Positions 37,212 through 46,832 are shown, counted from the first letter of the stretch. The stretch: 64,000 bases of DNA from UBA8389 sp035719105 (GCA_035719105.1 DASTGN010000005.1:39754-103753), one strand, 5' to 3'. Numbers and translations: made by a program. Notes: a model not told the origin generated them from the sequence alone.

Positions 37212-37248
37212 CAAATGTACCCTATATTTATTGATAAACAATAAATAT
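37212..37248 (-). promoter_or_regulatory. Promoter and operator of the DUF2975/XRE pair
   Basis: A perfect 10-bp inverted repeat (ATATTTATTG, 5-nt loop, CAATAAATAT; 37224-37248) abuts the -7 box TACATTTG (minus strand, 37212-37219). The -33 position falls inside the repeat, so binding there would block transcription. The XRE protein is the natural candidate. Confidence 0.6.
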
Positions 37249-37338
37249 ATATTGTTTTTTAAAAATATATCATCATGATTGTCGGCTGCATCATCCAATC
37301 AAGATCGCATAAAAAAATCGATTATTAAATGGAATGTA

Positions 37339-37878
37339 TTATTTATTGTTCTCATGTTTTACCCAAATCAGATCCGATGTATTATATCCAATCCCCTGTG
37401 CAATCTTTAGATATTGTTCTTTAACCTCCACAGGTATCTGAATATAACGGGATAGTATCCATAAATACTTCAGACTTTTCCCTGCAACCAGAGCATATCT
37501 GTATTCTTCGTCAATAGCGATCAAATTGTATCCGGAATAAAATGGTCCAAAGAATGAAACCTTGAGCTTGGCGATGTTTTCTTCACCAACAAATTTTGCT
37601 TTACCTATTGCCTGAGACCATGCTCCTGTTTTTGCATTATATCCTTTATTGACAACCATAATAGAACCGTTGTCATTTAAAGTGTATTCAGCAGTTGTAT
37701 TACTCAAACCCCGTTCATATTTAAAATCTTTTCTCGCAATTTCATACCATTTACCTAAATATTTTTCTTTAACAAATGGTTTTACTGGTGCAGCTCCCTT
37801 TGGTATGGTCGTGCATGAATATAGGCCTGTCATCATCGCTATTATTAAAAGTAAATAATTAAACTGTCTGGTTTTCAT
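37339..37878 (-). CDS. Lipocalin family protein (Blc-like)
   Basis: 179 residues with a lipoprotein-type signal (AMMTGLYSCTTIP). The bacterial lipocalin signature is KYLGKWYEIARKDFKYERGL, followed by AEYTLNDNGSIMVVNKGYN and YALVAGKSLKYLWILSR. An outer-membrane lipoprotein that binds lipids or hydrophobic ligands, often tied to envelope stress. Confidence 0.92.
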   Translation of the reverse strand: MKTRQFNYLLLIIAMMTGLYSCTTIPKGAAPVKPFVKEKYLGKWYEIARKDFKYERGLSNTTAEYTLNDNGSIMVVNKGYNAKTGAWSQAIGKAKFVGEENIAKLKVSFFGPFYSGYNLIAIDEEYRYALVAGKSLKYLWILSRYIQIPVEVKEQYLKIAQGIGYNTSDLIWVKHENNK

Positions 37879-38046
37879 TTTTTTCTAAAATTTCTTCTAT
37901 TCATCAACAACAGATTTGACTTTATCGAAATCGATACTCGAAACAATAATATGAACTCCACCAGCCTATCTCCAGGTAGCTTCCGAGCTGTACTTTTATT
38001 TCCGTACTTCATGAACGCTTGCCTAACCTTGTTGCCATAAAATCAT

Positions 38047-38175
38047 TTATTTGGTCAGGATTTTGACAATACCATGAATTCCACTGCCATCAATTCCACG
38101 GTATTTATCGTCAATCATATTCATTATCATGGAGATATCCAATGAATCAAATAATTCCCTTGAAGCATTAGATGA
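38047..38175 (-). pseudogene. Possible C-terminal gene remnant
   Basis: The 359-bp stretch 37879-38237 has no intact gene. On the minus strand a 43-codon open piece ending at 38047 (LFDSLDISMIMNMIDDKYRG, then IDGSGIHGIVKILTK) reads like the end of a real protein, but the frame is closed upstream by a stop and has no start. I do not recognise the family. Confidence 0.3.
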
Positions 38176-38237
38176 CAATCTTGTTTAAATGACTATCAGT
38201 AAAACACCTATGAACCTACTCATATTTCGCAGACTTT

Positions 38238-38687
38238 CTAAACATGATGAGAATTCCTTTTAAATACCCACTCTTTTCCACAATCGAAACACATGTTTGT
38301 TCTCTTAAATATTGGGAAAATCACATTCAATATCAAGCTTATAATTAGCGTAATAACATCAGGAGTTTTCTTTTTTCCAATATTCTCAGAATGACAAAAG
38401 GGGCAAAGCTTCTTATCGGTCGTCGTTGTTAAAATTACAGTTTCAATTTTCTGCGGTTTTTCAGGATTTATGTATCCACCATTTTTTAGAATCTGCTGAG
38501 CATTCTCAAAATCTTCCTCTCTAACCATCACTTTGACTCCGCCTACAGCATTAGAATACATGTTGTTGACTTGAGTTGTCATTTCATCTTTTAAAATTGT
38601 TACAACGCCCTCAGATTCAAGGTATCCCTGTACCATGTGTGCTTCTGACGGAAATGTTAGTGAAATTGCTTCTCTCCAATTATTCAT
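38238..38687 (-). CDS. DUF2007 domain protein with zinc-ribbon-like tail
   Basis: 149 residues. The N-terminal DUF2007 (PII-like ferredoxin fold) has SEAHMVQGYLESEGV and GGVKVMVREEDFENAQQIL. The C-terminal part has two cysteine pairs, CPFCHSENIGKK and MCFDCGKEW, flanking a hydrophobic segment (VITLIISLILNVIFPIF) that may be a membrane anchor. Function unknown. Confidence 0.82.
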   Translation of the reverse strand: MNNWREAISLTFPSEAHMVQGYLESEGVVTILKDEMTTQVNNMYSNAVGGVKVMVREEDFENAQQILKNGGYINPEKPQKIETVILTTTTDKKLCPFCHSENIGKKKTPDVITLIISLILNVIFPIFKRTNMCFDCGKEWVFKRNSHHV

Positions 38688-38827
38688 AAATCTGGTATTA
38701 GAATGATCATTAGGAATTTAAGGAACCAAAAATGTACGTTTCAACCTAGCCATATCCTAGGCGGTATGAGTGCGTACGTATTTTCAGCTCATTATCAACT
38801 ATATACTCAACATCATTTCTTGGTTAT

Positions 38828-39400
38828 CTAATCACGCTTAGTTTCGTAGTGAAGTCCAATTACCCCGCAAGAAAAAGTTTTTGATTCAATCAATTTAAGC
38901 CTTGTTGTTTTATATTCAGCACTAAATAGCGGTTTCCCTTGACCAAGCAAAATAGGATTGACAAATAGCCAGAACTCGTCGATTAAATCCAAACTTAGTA
39001 ATTCATTGGAGACACTAGGACTTCCAAATATTAGAATATTCTTGCCAACTTGGTTCTTTAACCTATTTATGTTTTCAACAAGATGGTCGCGGATTACCAT
39101 GGTGTCGTCAAGCCCTTCTTCACTTAACGTCTTTGACAAAACTATTTTTGAAACTTTATTGTACCAAATCGAGTGCTCTTTATCGTGTTTTGATGCGTTG
39201 GGTTGTTCACCGGCAGTTGGCCAATAGCTTTGCATCATTTCATAAGTCACGCGCCCATAAAGTGCAGCATCGGCCTGCTCAGTCAATCCAGGAACAAAAT
39301 CAAAGATTTCATCGTTCACCAGTATCCAGTCCATTTCTCCATGGAGACCAGCAACAAAGCCGTCAAGTGAAGTATGCATAAAAAATATCAGTTTCCTCAT
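38828..39400 (-). CDS. Dihydrofolate reductase family protein (RibD C-terminal type)
   Basis: About 190 residues from the ATG at 39400. It starts MRKLIFFMHTSLDGFVAG, typical of the YwjB/YyaP group, and contains ADAALYGRVTYEMMQSYWP, KIVLSKTL and ILIFGSPSVSNELLSLDLID. An NADPH-dependent reductase of unknown substrate. Upstream in-frame codons exist but lack a signal for an earlier start. Confidence 0.9.
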   Translation of the reverse strand: MRKLIFFMHTSLDGFVAGLHGEMDWILVNDEIFDFVPGLTEQADAALYGRVTYEMMQSYWPTAGEQPNASKHDKEHSIWYNKVSKIVLSKTLSEEGLDDTMVIRDHLVENINRLKNQVGKNILIFGSPSVSNELLSLDLIDEFWLFVNPILLGQGKPLFSAEYKTTRLKLIESKTFSCGVIGLHYETKRD

Positions 39401-39462
39401 TTTTCGTTGATTTAAATGTTCAAACATCAGTTCAACAACAGATCGCTAACTTAGGCACTTTT

Positions 39463-40221
39463 TTATTCCAAGAAGAAAACGATGGTACTAACCACTCGGG
39501 CTTTCTGGATATACGGTTCTCTAGATTGTCCACTCGTTTCGCCCGCATCTTCATCATAATAATACTTACCGACTATAGAAATTTGTCCCTGGGAAGCTGT
39601 TTTAATCTTACCTAACTTTGCTTGCGAATCATTGGCAAACTGTTCACCTGCAATACGAGCATTCTTGGTACTTTCGGCAATTAGTTGAGGCTTAATAGAG
39701 TTTAAATCAGGGAACAAATAGTTCGTCGTAACATTCGACGTAAGATCTTTACTAATTAAATCCAATTCTATCTGTGAGGATTTATCTTCTGCGGTTTTAA
39801 CATCTTTAGAACTGAATGTAAGACTTTGACTAATCGAATATCTATCAATCTTTACCTGAACCTGGCGTCCCTCAACCCAGCGAGTATCGTAGTACTTCTC
39901 TCTGTCAGTAATGTCAACATTATTAATTTTTATTGCATTCTTGTCTAATCCGGAACTTTTCAAATAGGCAATAATTGAATTTTTCTTGGCTTCTTTTTGT
40001 TTAATGATGTCCTGTAAATTATCTCCTGAAAATGAGAAATCTACGGATAGAGAAGCAGATGTCGCCAACATGTTCATTTCAGCAAGGCCTTTGACTGTAA
40101 CTATACGATCCTTATCACTAAACGTTTTAAGCCCTGTATACATACATAACCCTAACAAACTAAGGCCAATTATAAGTGATGATCCGAGAACAATTGATTT
40201 TAAAAGTGATTTGTTTTCCAT
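39463..40221 (-). CDS. SIMPL (DUF541) domain protein
   Basis: 252 residues. A single N-terminal membrane anchor (VLGSSLIIGLSLLGLCMY) precedes the SIMPL domain, with VTVKGLAEMNMLATSASLSV, ARIAGEQFANDSQAKLGKIK and the C-terminal strand KARVVSTIVFFL. Periplasmic, anchored in the inner membrane. Members assemble into oligomers, but the role here is not known. Confidence 0.85.
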   Translation of the reverse strand: MENKSLLKSIVLGSSLIIGLSLLGLCMYTGLKTFSDKDRIVTVKGLAEMNMLATSASLSVDFSFSGDNLQDIIKQKEAKKNSIIAYLKSSGLDKNAIKINNVDITDREKYYDTRWVEGRQVQVKIDRYSISQSLTFSSKDVKTAEDKSSQIELDLISKDLTSNVTTNYLFPDLNSIKPQLIAESTKNARIAGEQFANDSQAKLGKIKTASQGQISIVGKYYYDEDAGETSGQSREPYIQKARVVSTIVFFLE

Positions 40222-40296
40222 TATGCCATGTGTTAATAGTCAATTTTTTGATTTAATATCTTTCAAGTTAGTGTATTAGAGGGAGATTATTCTGCT

Positions 40297-40368
40297 TTAT
40301 TCTTTTCTGAAATACAACGTGTAACCAGACAGCACCAAACCAATTTCAAAGTTCTGATTTACTGTTGT
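40297..40368 (-). pseudogene. Remnant of an outer-membrane barrel C-terminus
   Basis: A 23-codon piece (VNQNFEIGLVLSGYTLYFRK) with alternating hydrophobic residues typical of a closing beta-strand, closed upstream by a stop. Lies right after the next barrel fragment. Confidence 0.25.
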
Positions 40369-40392
40369 TTAGATATTGCAATCTCAGCTTCT

Positions 40393-40683
40393 TTATTTTT
40401 TATTATATTTCAGAGCATTAAGATTCCTTTTCCTATAGTCATTCGTTAATCCACCTATCACAAATTGAATTGTTATCGGATTACCTGTAAAGTCAACCAC
40501 GTGATTGGAAGCGTAATCTACAAAATGGTACTTGACTCTTAATCCAAGGTACCCGTTGTTCTTCAAATAATATCTATACCCTACACCAAGATTCAAATTT
40601 AAGGACGCCGCCGAAGCAGATTTTAAACCACTATCTAAATCCTCTTCCAAAACATCGAACCCATCAAAAGCAATTCCTCCCAT
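40393..40683 (-). pseudogene. N-terminally truncated outer-membrane beta-barrel protein
   Basis: 96 residues beginning MGGIAFDGFDVLEEDLDSGL. They include NLNLGVGYRYYLKNNGYLGL and end in a barrel-type strand, ITIQFVIGGL. In-frame codons without a start continue about 17 codons upstream to a stop at about 40731, and there is no signal peptide, so it is the C-terminal half of a porin-like protein. Confidence 0.6.
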
Positions 40684-40795
40684 TAATTGAACCTCATGAT
40701 TGTTTTTGCTATAAATATCTCGATTTTACACCACTAGTCGGAATCCACAATCCAGTAATCCATGCTATGTGATATTCTGGCATCTTTAACGTGAT

Positions 40796-41101
40796 TTATT
40801 TCGTTAGCGGTGTAAAAAATTCTACCTTACCACATTTTGGACAAATATAGAGGTCGAATGACTCCCGATTCATGAATAGCTCAAACACATTACCAAGAAT
40901 CCCTGGATTTACTCCCTCATGGAACTTGAAGTTGCCCGAATATTTCATCGGAACACCGCATCTCAAGCAATCAAGTTGTCGTCCGCCATTGTCTACTTCC
41001 GAGAACTCTAATACTTTCTTCTCAGTCAGACTGTAATTGCATTTCCAGCAAATTTCAAATCCTTCTTCAATTTCTTCCTTGCAATTTGGACATTGTTTCA
41101 T
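40796..41101 (-). CDS. Double zinc-ribbon hypothetical protein
   Basis: 101 residues. The first ribbon is CPNCKEEIEEGFEICWKC; a second uses CLRCGVPMKY and CPKCGKVEFF. No signal peptide. Such small proteins often go with DUF2007 proteins. Function unknown. Confidence 0.78.
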   Translation of the reverse strand: MKQCPNCKEEIEEGFEICWKCNYSLTEKKVLEFSEVDNGGRQLDCLRCGVPMKYSGNFKFHEGVNPGILGNVFELFMNRESFDLYICPKCGKVEFFTPLTK

Positions 41102-41258
41102 CTTTCAAATTGGTATTAAGGTAGGTTAAATCATATTATCTGCAATGTATCAAAATTAACCCAATCAAGTTACACAAACTATAGATTTCATGTATAAGAG
41201 ATAAGCATACTAATTTATTATCTCTGATCTTGACTCTTCATCTAATTTCGCTAACAAA

Positions 41259-41468
41259 TCAAGCCCCTTTTGCAAGAGCAGCTGCAAGTCCAGCCCCATT
41301 CGGCAATGCGGTAAAATATATGTGATTCATAAATATCTCAAATTTGTAGTTTGACCTGTTACCGGCTGTAAGCAAATCACCTACATGTAAATCCGCTTTA
41401 GTCCCATGATAGAAAGGACCTTCGTCTAACACTACTTGTTCTTCCGAAATTTCTCTCATACAATTCAT
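41259..41468 (-). pseudogene. arr: Truncated rifampin ADP-ribosyltransferase (Arr)
   Basis: About 69 residues from the ATG at 41468. EGPFYHGTKADLHVGDLLTA and FMNHIYFTALPNGAGLAAAL match the first half of Arr, normally about 140 residues, which ADP-ribosylates rifamycins. The frame stops after AKGA, where family members continue to a second half (IYIVEPTG-type strand, then GNPTQSYR). That half is not found downstream, so this is a 3'-truncated gene and unlikely to give resistance. Confidence 0.8.
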
Positions 41469-41499
41469 CAAGTTAATCAATACACCTAGCCAAGATTCT

Positions 41500-44400
41500 C
41501 TAACGCATCACAACCAATCGTTCCGTTTTAACTATCCCGTCCGCAGTACCTATTTGAATTAAATAAAGACCATTTTCAAGGTCGAGCATTGGCATCACCA
41601 CCGAGGTTTTGCCATCTACAGCCATGCTTTTAACCATAATGCCCGAAAGGGTTCTGACCACTATTCGTTTAATTCCGAAGGCTGCCTGAATATTCAAATT
41701 GTTTATAACCGGATTCGGGTAAAGCAAGACTCGCTGATTTTCAAACTCGGGCGTATATACACCTACAGATGAGAGTGTTTCTGATTTACTTTTCATTATT
41801 GTAAACGTAGTTGGACCAACAAAGGCACGTTGGGGACGCATGAGTTCCAGGGTGTTATTCCCGTTCACCGAGAGACAATGATCTTCTGCAGTTACAATAT
41901 AAGTTTTACCGCCAACAGTTTTCACTGATTCAATTTGGAAAAGCTCACTCATGTTTGATTGAGTCGATACAGCACCAGACGGAGGATTAATTTCCGTATA
42001 GGTTCCGAATTTCACTTGCATCCACCTACCTTTCAGGTCGTTACCTGCAGGAATTGGCACATCCGTTATCAAAGCATAACAATCAGCACCATCTTCTTTG
42101 CGTACACTGGACGAAATCGTTCCGGCATAACTATAGTTAGTAATTTCTGTTTTATTGCCGTTCGCCGAAAGCGATTCTCCACCTATCAAAACCGTTTTAA
42201 TATTTTCATTAACACAGGAAAAAACGCCTATCTTCCCCTTCAATGTGTATTTACCGTCTGCGCTGCATATCGTTTCAATCGGCTCGACACCAGTAATCAA
42301 TCGATCATTGAGGTTTATAAGAATAATATCTTCGCGACCAGAAATAAAACGAACAGATAACCCGATATATTCATCTGAGCCTTGAAGCAATGGAATCTGA
42401 GTGACGGATGCGATGGAAGTAGCACCGTTGTATGCTTCAATTACATGAGCAAAGATGCTCTTCATACCATCACTTCCTATACGACGTTCCACCAATGCAG
42501 GACGCCAGTAGGCATATAAAGAAGAAGCTGTAGAGCGACGATATGGATGAGGTGCTTTTCCCAGATAAACGTTTGTTGTTGCATCGTCCACAGCAAAAAT
42601 CCGAACACCCTTTGTCAAACTCTGAGCATAAGTAACATCCCAATTTCCAGTCGAACGGGCTGTAGACATTTCACGAAACGCACCATACCAATTTGTATTA
42701 TCACCTTCTAAAACCGGATCCGTGTAAGTTTCACCTGAAGGAAGTAAAGGATACGTTTTATCAATCTTGGTCAATGATAAGCTGGAAGTCGCAGTTTGAT
42801 CAATTTGTGTCGAACCATTCAGTATATAATCATGCTTGGAACCTCCTTTTACAACAAACAAGTCTACCAAATACGGTTTCGCCGGATCAATGGTATTTAG
42901 AATATGAATTCGTTGGTAACGACTGACCACATTGGGGCGGATGGTGTTACTGTAAACTTCTGTCGCAGCTATTCCATTCAAGCCGGGTTCAAAAAAAGTG
43001 AAATATCCATTGGAAAAAATATGTCCGCTATTACCAAAAACCTGACGGGCAGAAGTAAAATATTGCGTCGTTTCTTCATTAACCGCAACCAAATTGTGAG
43101 CTTGCACACTGTTAGTAAAACTGCGACCAGGCAAACGGGAATAGCGAATGTCGCCGATTTGCTCCTCTCCGTTGGCAAATAAAGTCATAGACATCATACT
43201 GTTTCCTACATGATTTGCTTTATCATTTGCCCCGATATTCGACTGGATTTGCTGACTACCAGAACCATCACCCAACATAGCATGGTAATAAGCTGGTAAA
43301 AGATAGGATTTGGTCGAGGTACGAACATCACTGCTTCCTGCAGCCGTATCATCAAACGGAGCCATATCTCCATTCGGGAAACCAACATTCTTATGTACCT
43401 GAGTGGTTCGTTGGGTAAATGCTTTACGGAAATTTGATTGATCCGCTATCTTCTGCATTTCTGCATTTGTAGGTGGAAACATCAGAAAATAATCCTCCAA
43501 CATTTTTACGTTGGCGTAGTTTTCTTCAGCATATCCCTTGTGATAAGAAAAAGACTCTGGATACATCCCATCTCTTTTGAAATTTCGTCCAATTACTATC
43601 GTATAATAACGATCAACAAAATCCAAGATATCACGTTTAATGGCTTCATCTTCAATAATCGCAGCAACACGCACCATCACTCCGATATGTCCAACCAGAT
43701 TTGTCGACGCATGCGATTCCATCGGTTGATCTTTGAGCCATAAAGTGATGTTCAAAAAAAGATCGTTGGTAATGTGTTTTCGCACATCATAGCCTCGCAA
43801 AGTTGAAAGATCTTTCAATGCCTGACTGTCGTAAATACGATCAAAAGCTAAAACCTCCCCATCATGAAATTCGTGGGTAAATCCGTTATGGTCCGAGGCC
43901 CTTTGTATGGTAGGAAATCTGGCCATATCTTGTTTATTGACGATGGTACTTTTGTTCCACCCTTCCGTCATAAAAAAATCAGGAACTGCATTCGCCCATT
44001 TATCCAAAGCCAAGGCAACATAGCGTGCATACTTTTCATCCTTGGTTCGCTGGTATGCCGTTGCCATGATTGGCAGATTTTTGGACATGAATGCCGTTTT
44101 ATAATAGTCAATCTCAGCCTGAACATAAGTTACGCCATTGGATGTTCTGTAATATGGTACGTTCACTATCTTCCCGGACATCACGGTGGTTTGCAAGGTC
44201 AGTTGCGTATAATTGTTGTTCGGAAATACCGTTTTAGTGGCCGAGCAGGTAATTTGGTCAGGCTTGGCAGGATCCCAGGTCCAATCGGAACTATTGACTG
44301 AAGCAGGGCTGTGTTGCAAACTTCTCGGAGCTTGGGTTGGCACAAGACCAAGCCATTTATCTTCCGGGTAGGTATTTATCAGATTATCAGCTGTAGATAC

Positions 44401-45198
44401 AGCACTTGAACTTTCTGTCATGGGATAATACGGTCGCATTAGCGCAGGTTGCACATTTGTGTCGTACTCTTTGTATTTCTGAATCAATATGGACCCAATA
44501 ATCGGGCCATAGCCTGCAGAGGTCGAGGTATTGTAGCTATACGACCGGATCCGATAAGTCACAGGAGTTTGAGATATTATTTTCCCATCCGAAAGCTGAT
44601 GCAAGTATACATAACTATCTTTTGCCGGATTGACAAAACGGAGAACTTCTTCCCAAGTGCCATCTTCTCGTTTTTTATCAATGGCTATGCCTTCAGATAC
44701 TCCCGATTTATAGGGCTTTAATACATAAAGAATGAATTTTCCCACGCTCGGCAAAGTAGGAAGTTCCAGATAGCTTTGCAGTTGGTTTTCATTAAAGGCC
44801 TCATCAACAACAGATCGATAAAGGTTTTTCATGTTCAGCATACCCATATCGTTGTCATACTTTCCGGCGCGACCTTGCTTCAGACTATATTGCAAAGGCA
44901 AACCATCAATTTCGGCCACTACACTTCCCTTGTATGCAGTTATTTTCCCGACACTACTTCGATATAGCCAGACTGTCGGCCAATATATATTGTCCGTACT
45001 TCCGTTCCCTGGGGTCATCAAACTGTTTGCCCACTCTGAAGAAAGCAACGGATCAATTATATAACAAGCAGCCGAATCTATATCAAGTTTTACTTGAGTC
45101 GGTTCTGCAATTGCACGATCCACGCCGACACAGAATGCCAGCACCAACACAAGATAGATACGAAGTAGTTTTTTGTGTAGCACTCGTTTAAAATTCAT
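41500..45198 (-). CDS. Secreted heparinase II/III-like polysaccharide lyase with T9SS sorting domain
   Basis: 1232 residues. A signal peptide (VLVLAFCVGVDRAIAEP) leads to an N-terminal beta domain, then an alpha-toroid near residues 330-650 (DHNGFTHEFHDGEVLAFDRI, ESHASTNLVGHIGVMVRVAA, DGMYPESFSYHKGYAEENY) with His, Asn and Tyr of the type used for beta-elimination. A large beta-sandwich follows. The last 75 residues are a T9SS type A sorting domain (RVLLYPNPVINNLNIQ, ENGLYLIQI), so it is exported across the outer membrane. It resembles lyases for uronic-acid glycans; the substrate is uncertain. Its start overlaps the hydrolase stop upstream by 11 bp. Confidence 0.85.
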   Translation of the reverse strand: MNFKRVLHKKLLRIYLVLVLAFCVGVDRAIAEPTQVKLDIDSAACYIIDPLLSSEWANSLMTPGNGSTDNIYWPTVWLYRSSVGKITAYKGSVVAEIDGLPLQYSLKQGRAGKYDNDMGMLNMKNLYRSVVDEAFNENQLQSYLELPTLPSVGKFILYVLKPYKSGVSEGIAIDKKREDGTWEEVLRFVNPAKDSYVYLHQLSDGKIISQTPVTYRIRSYSYNTSTSAGYGPIIGSILIQKYKEYDTNVQPALMRPYYPMTESSSAVSTADNLINTYPEDKWLGLVPTQAPRSLQHSPASVNSSDWTWDPAKPDQITCSATKTVFPNNNYTQLTLQTTVMSGKIVNVPYYRTSNGVTYVQAEIDYYKTAFMSKNLPIMATAYQRTKDEKYARYVALALDKWANAVPDFFMTEGWNKSTIVNKQDMARFPTIQRASDHNGFTHEFHDGEVLAFDRIYDSQALKDLSTLRGYDVRKHITNDLFLNITLWLKDQPMESHASTNLVGHIGVMVRVAAIIEDEAIKRDILDFVDRYYTIVIGRNFKRDGMYPESFSYHKGYAEENYANVKMLEDYFLMFPPTNAEMQKIADQSNFRKAFTQRTTQVHKNVGFPNGDMAPFDDTAAGSSDVRTSTKSYLLPAYYHAMLGDGSGSQQIQSNIGANDKANHVGNSMMSMTLFANGEEQIGDIRYSRLPGRSFTNSVQAHNLVAVNEETTQYFTSARQVFGNSGHIFSNGYFTFFEPGLNGIAATEVYSNTIRPNVVSRYQRIHILNTIDPAKPYLVDLFVVKGGSKHDYILNGSTQIDQTATSSLSLTKIDKTYPLLPSGETYTDPVLEGDNTNWYGAFREMSTARSTGNWDVTYAQSLTKGVRIFAVDDATTNVYLGKAPHPYRRSTASSLYAYWRPALVERRIGSDGMKSIFAHVIEAYNGATSIASVTQIPLLQGSDEYIGLSVRFISGREDIILINLNDRLITGVEPIETICSADGKYTLKGKIGVFSCVNENIKTVLIGGESLSANGNKTEITNYSYAGTISSSVRKEDGADCYALITDVPIPAGNDLKGRWMQVKFGTYTEINPPSGAVSTQSNMSELFQIESVKTVGGKTYIVTAEDHCLSVNGNNTLELMRPQRAFVGPTTFTIMKSKSETLSSVGVYTPEFENQRVLLYPNPVINNLNIQAAFGIKRIVVRTLSGIMVKSMAVDGKTSVVMPMLDLENGLYLIQIGTADGIVKTERLVVMR

Positions 45199-46042
45199 TT
45201 CCAGTGGTTTTCAAAATAAAATCAACAATTGGTTTCGGGTCTATTAAGCAGTGAGGATGATGTCCAACTCCTTTTTTAATTATTATTTCAATACTCCCAC
45301 CAGCATTTCTATACTTTTCAGCCAATTTATATGTATTCTCCTCAATTGGAACATCAACATCCATGTCTCCACACACATTTAAAAGTGGTATTTTAGCCTC
45401 AGCAAGTTTTATACAATTATTTATTGGTATATCTTGAAATTCATTTACTGTCGAATCAGTCAAACCATATGCCTTAAGACATTTTTCCCAATCATTCTTA
45501 GAACCTTTACCCTTGCCTAAACCTCCAGGCCAACTTTTTATATCACAGACTGGTGCATCTCCATAAATACAGTAAACTTTGTCAGCATTCTGTGAAGCCC
45601 AATTGTACGCATCCAAACCACCTCTGCTCATTCCTTCGAATACAGTTTTGTTGTTTAATTTAAAATTTTGGATCAAAAATTCATAAAAACGATCAAGTCT
45701 ATTCATTGATTTTGGCCCTCCATATAAATCTACAACATTTACATAAACAACATGAAACCCTTCTTTTAATAATGCAATATCAACTTGTGGTTCATGTGCC
45801 CAAAACTGCGTTCGCCATATCCAATTTTTATTTTGGTTTGGCTTAATTGGGAAAACAATTTTAGCATCAACGCCATCGAACTTAAATTCCAAAATATCAA
45901 ACCCATTCCACTTACTATTCGTTGGATTGCTTATTTGTGATTTTGGTTTTAGTTGAATTTGTCCATATCCAACTAAAACATTATTTGCTAATATAAAAAT
46001 AATAAATATAATTTTAAAAGTCTTTTCGTTTATGTGTTTCAT
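45188..46042 (-). CDS. Alpha/beta hydrolase, probable glycan esterase
   Basis: About 284 residues from the ATG at 46042, which gives a signal peptide (TFKIIFIIFILANNVLVGYG). The nucleophile elbow is GMSRGGLDAYNW, the acid lies in CGDMDVDVPIEENTY and the histidine in KKGVGHHPHCL. The N-terminal part resembles acetylxylan- or pectin-esterase-like proteins of polysaccharide loci. It overlaps the lyase gene by 11 bp, so the two act together, the esterase removing side groups before the lyase cuts. Confidence 0.82.
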   Translation of the reverse strand: MKHINEKTFKIIFIIFILANNVLVGYGQIQLKPKSQISNPTNSKWNGFDILEFKFDGVDAKIVFPIKPNQNKNWIWRTQFWAHEPQVDIALLKEGFHVVYVNVVDLYGGPKSMNRLDRFYEFLIQNFKLNNKTVFEGMSRGGLDAYNWASQNADKVYCIYGDAPVCDIKSWPGGLGKGKGSKNDWEKCLKAYGLTDSTVNEFQDIPINNCIKLAEAKIPLLNVCGDMDVDVPIEENTYKLAEKYRNAGGSIEIIIKKGVGHHPHCLIDPKPIVDFILKTTGNEF

Positions 46043-46119
46043 GTTTGTTTTTCTTATTAGTGCGAACGAGCGGCGGTAGAATAATATCCCCATCCTAATT
46101 ATCATAAATATTCTAATCC

Positions 46120-46728
46120 TTATCTAGGCAATACACGTTCCATTGTTTTACCATCTAATGTTTCAATCTTGATATACCCGTATTTTTTAGCAAAATAAAT
46201 TGATTTAATGTTTGTATGTAACAAAGAGTCCGGGTAGAACTTTAAAACATTTTCATAATGAACACCCAAAACCAAGGCAGTATCAAAGGTGATAGGATCA
46301 TTCATAGAAATTTCAGTTGAATAAGAATTATTTTTATTTACACCAACATAGAACATTTTATTTGATCCAACATCATAATGATTATGTCTTGATACATAAA
46401 CATTAGCATAGCGGAAGCCAACTTCATTTATTGGCCGCAATGTTGATTCTCCTTGAATACCAATCTCATTGATAAAGCTAAAAGGGTCATCAACAGGTCC
46501 AATTCTTGTATCAACTGAAACTTTGACAATATCAGTACTTTCAAGCATAAAAGAAATTGTATCTACATACTGAATGTTACTACCAGTAAAGACAAGTGTA
46601 TCAGAGTTAAAATATAGATAACTCAGGTCATCACTTGTAAATTGAGTGTATTTAATACCTGTATCATTTTCAGTACATGAGAAGAATATGATAAAAATTA
46701 AAGACAATAATAGGTATTTCATGTGCAT
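46120..46728 (-). CDS. Hypothetical lipoprotein
   Basis: 202 residues with a clear lipoprotein signal (KYLLLSLIFIIFFSCTEND). The mature part is beta-rich and acidic, with EIGIQGESTLRPINEVGF and HYDVGSNKMFYVGVNKN, a pattern like DUF4843-type small surface lipoproteins. AT-rich. Function unknown. An attC-like repeat lies just upstream. Confidence 0.65.
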   Translation of the reverse strand: MHMKYLLLSLIFIIFFSCTENDTGIKYTQFTSDDLSYLYFNSDTLVFTGSNIQYVDTISFMLESTDIVKVSVDTRIGPVDDPFSFINEIGIQGESTLRPINEVGFRYANVYVSRHNHYDVGSNKMFYVGVNKNNSYSTEISMNDPITFDTALVLGVHYENVLKFYPDSLLHTNIKSIYFAKKYGYIKIETLDGKTMERVLPR

Positions 46729-46740
46729 ATATATCTTTAG

Positions 46741-46832
46741 TGTTTAACAACTGCTTTAATCTTAGAGTTTGAATGTTCTGCAATATCGACTGTATTTCAT
46801 TGGTTTACTGTGGCTTAAACGGTGTTAGGACA
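46741..46832 (-). repeat. Degenerate attC-like site
   Basis: Minus strand: TCCTAAC near 46829 and GTTAAAC at 46741-46747 face each other, with related inner arms (TAACACCGTTTAAGCC against the complement TAACAACTGCTTTAATC). The core ATTTCATTGGTTTACTGTGG, 46794-46813, recurs at 61266-61285. It directly follows the stop of the gene at 46863, as an attC site would. Confidence 0.4.

Noticed and set aside
40796..41262. CGCTAAC heptamers at about 40802 (minus) and 41252 (plus) as attC boxes
   Set aside because: The sequence between and around them does not form paired arms, and one lies inside a coding end; likely chance.
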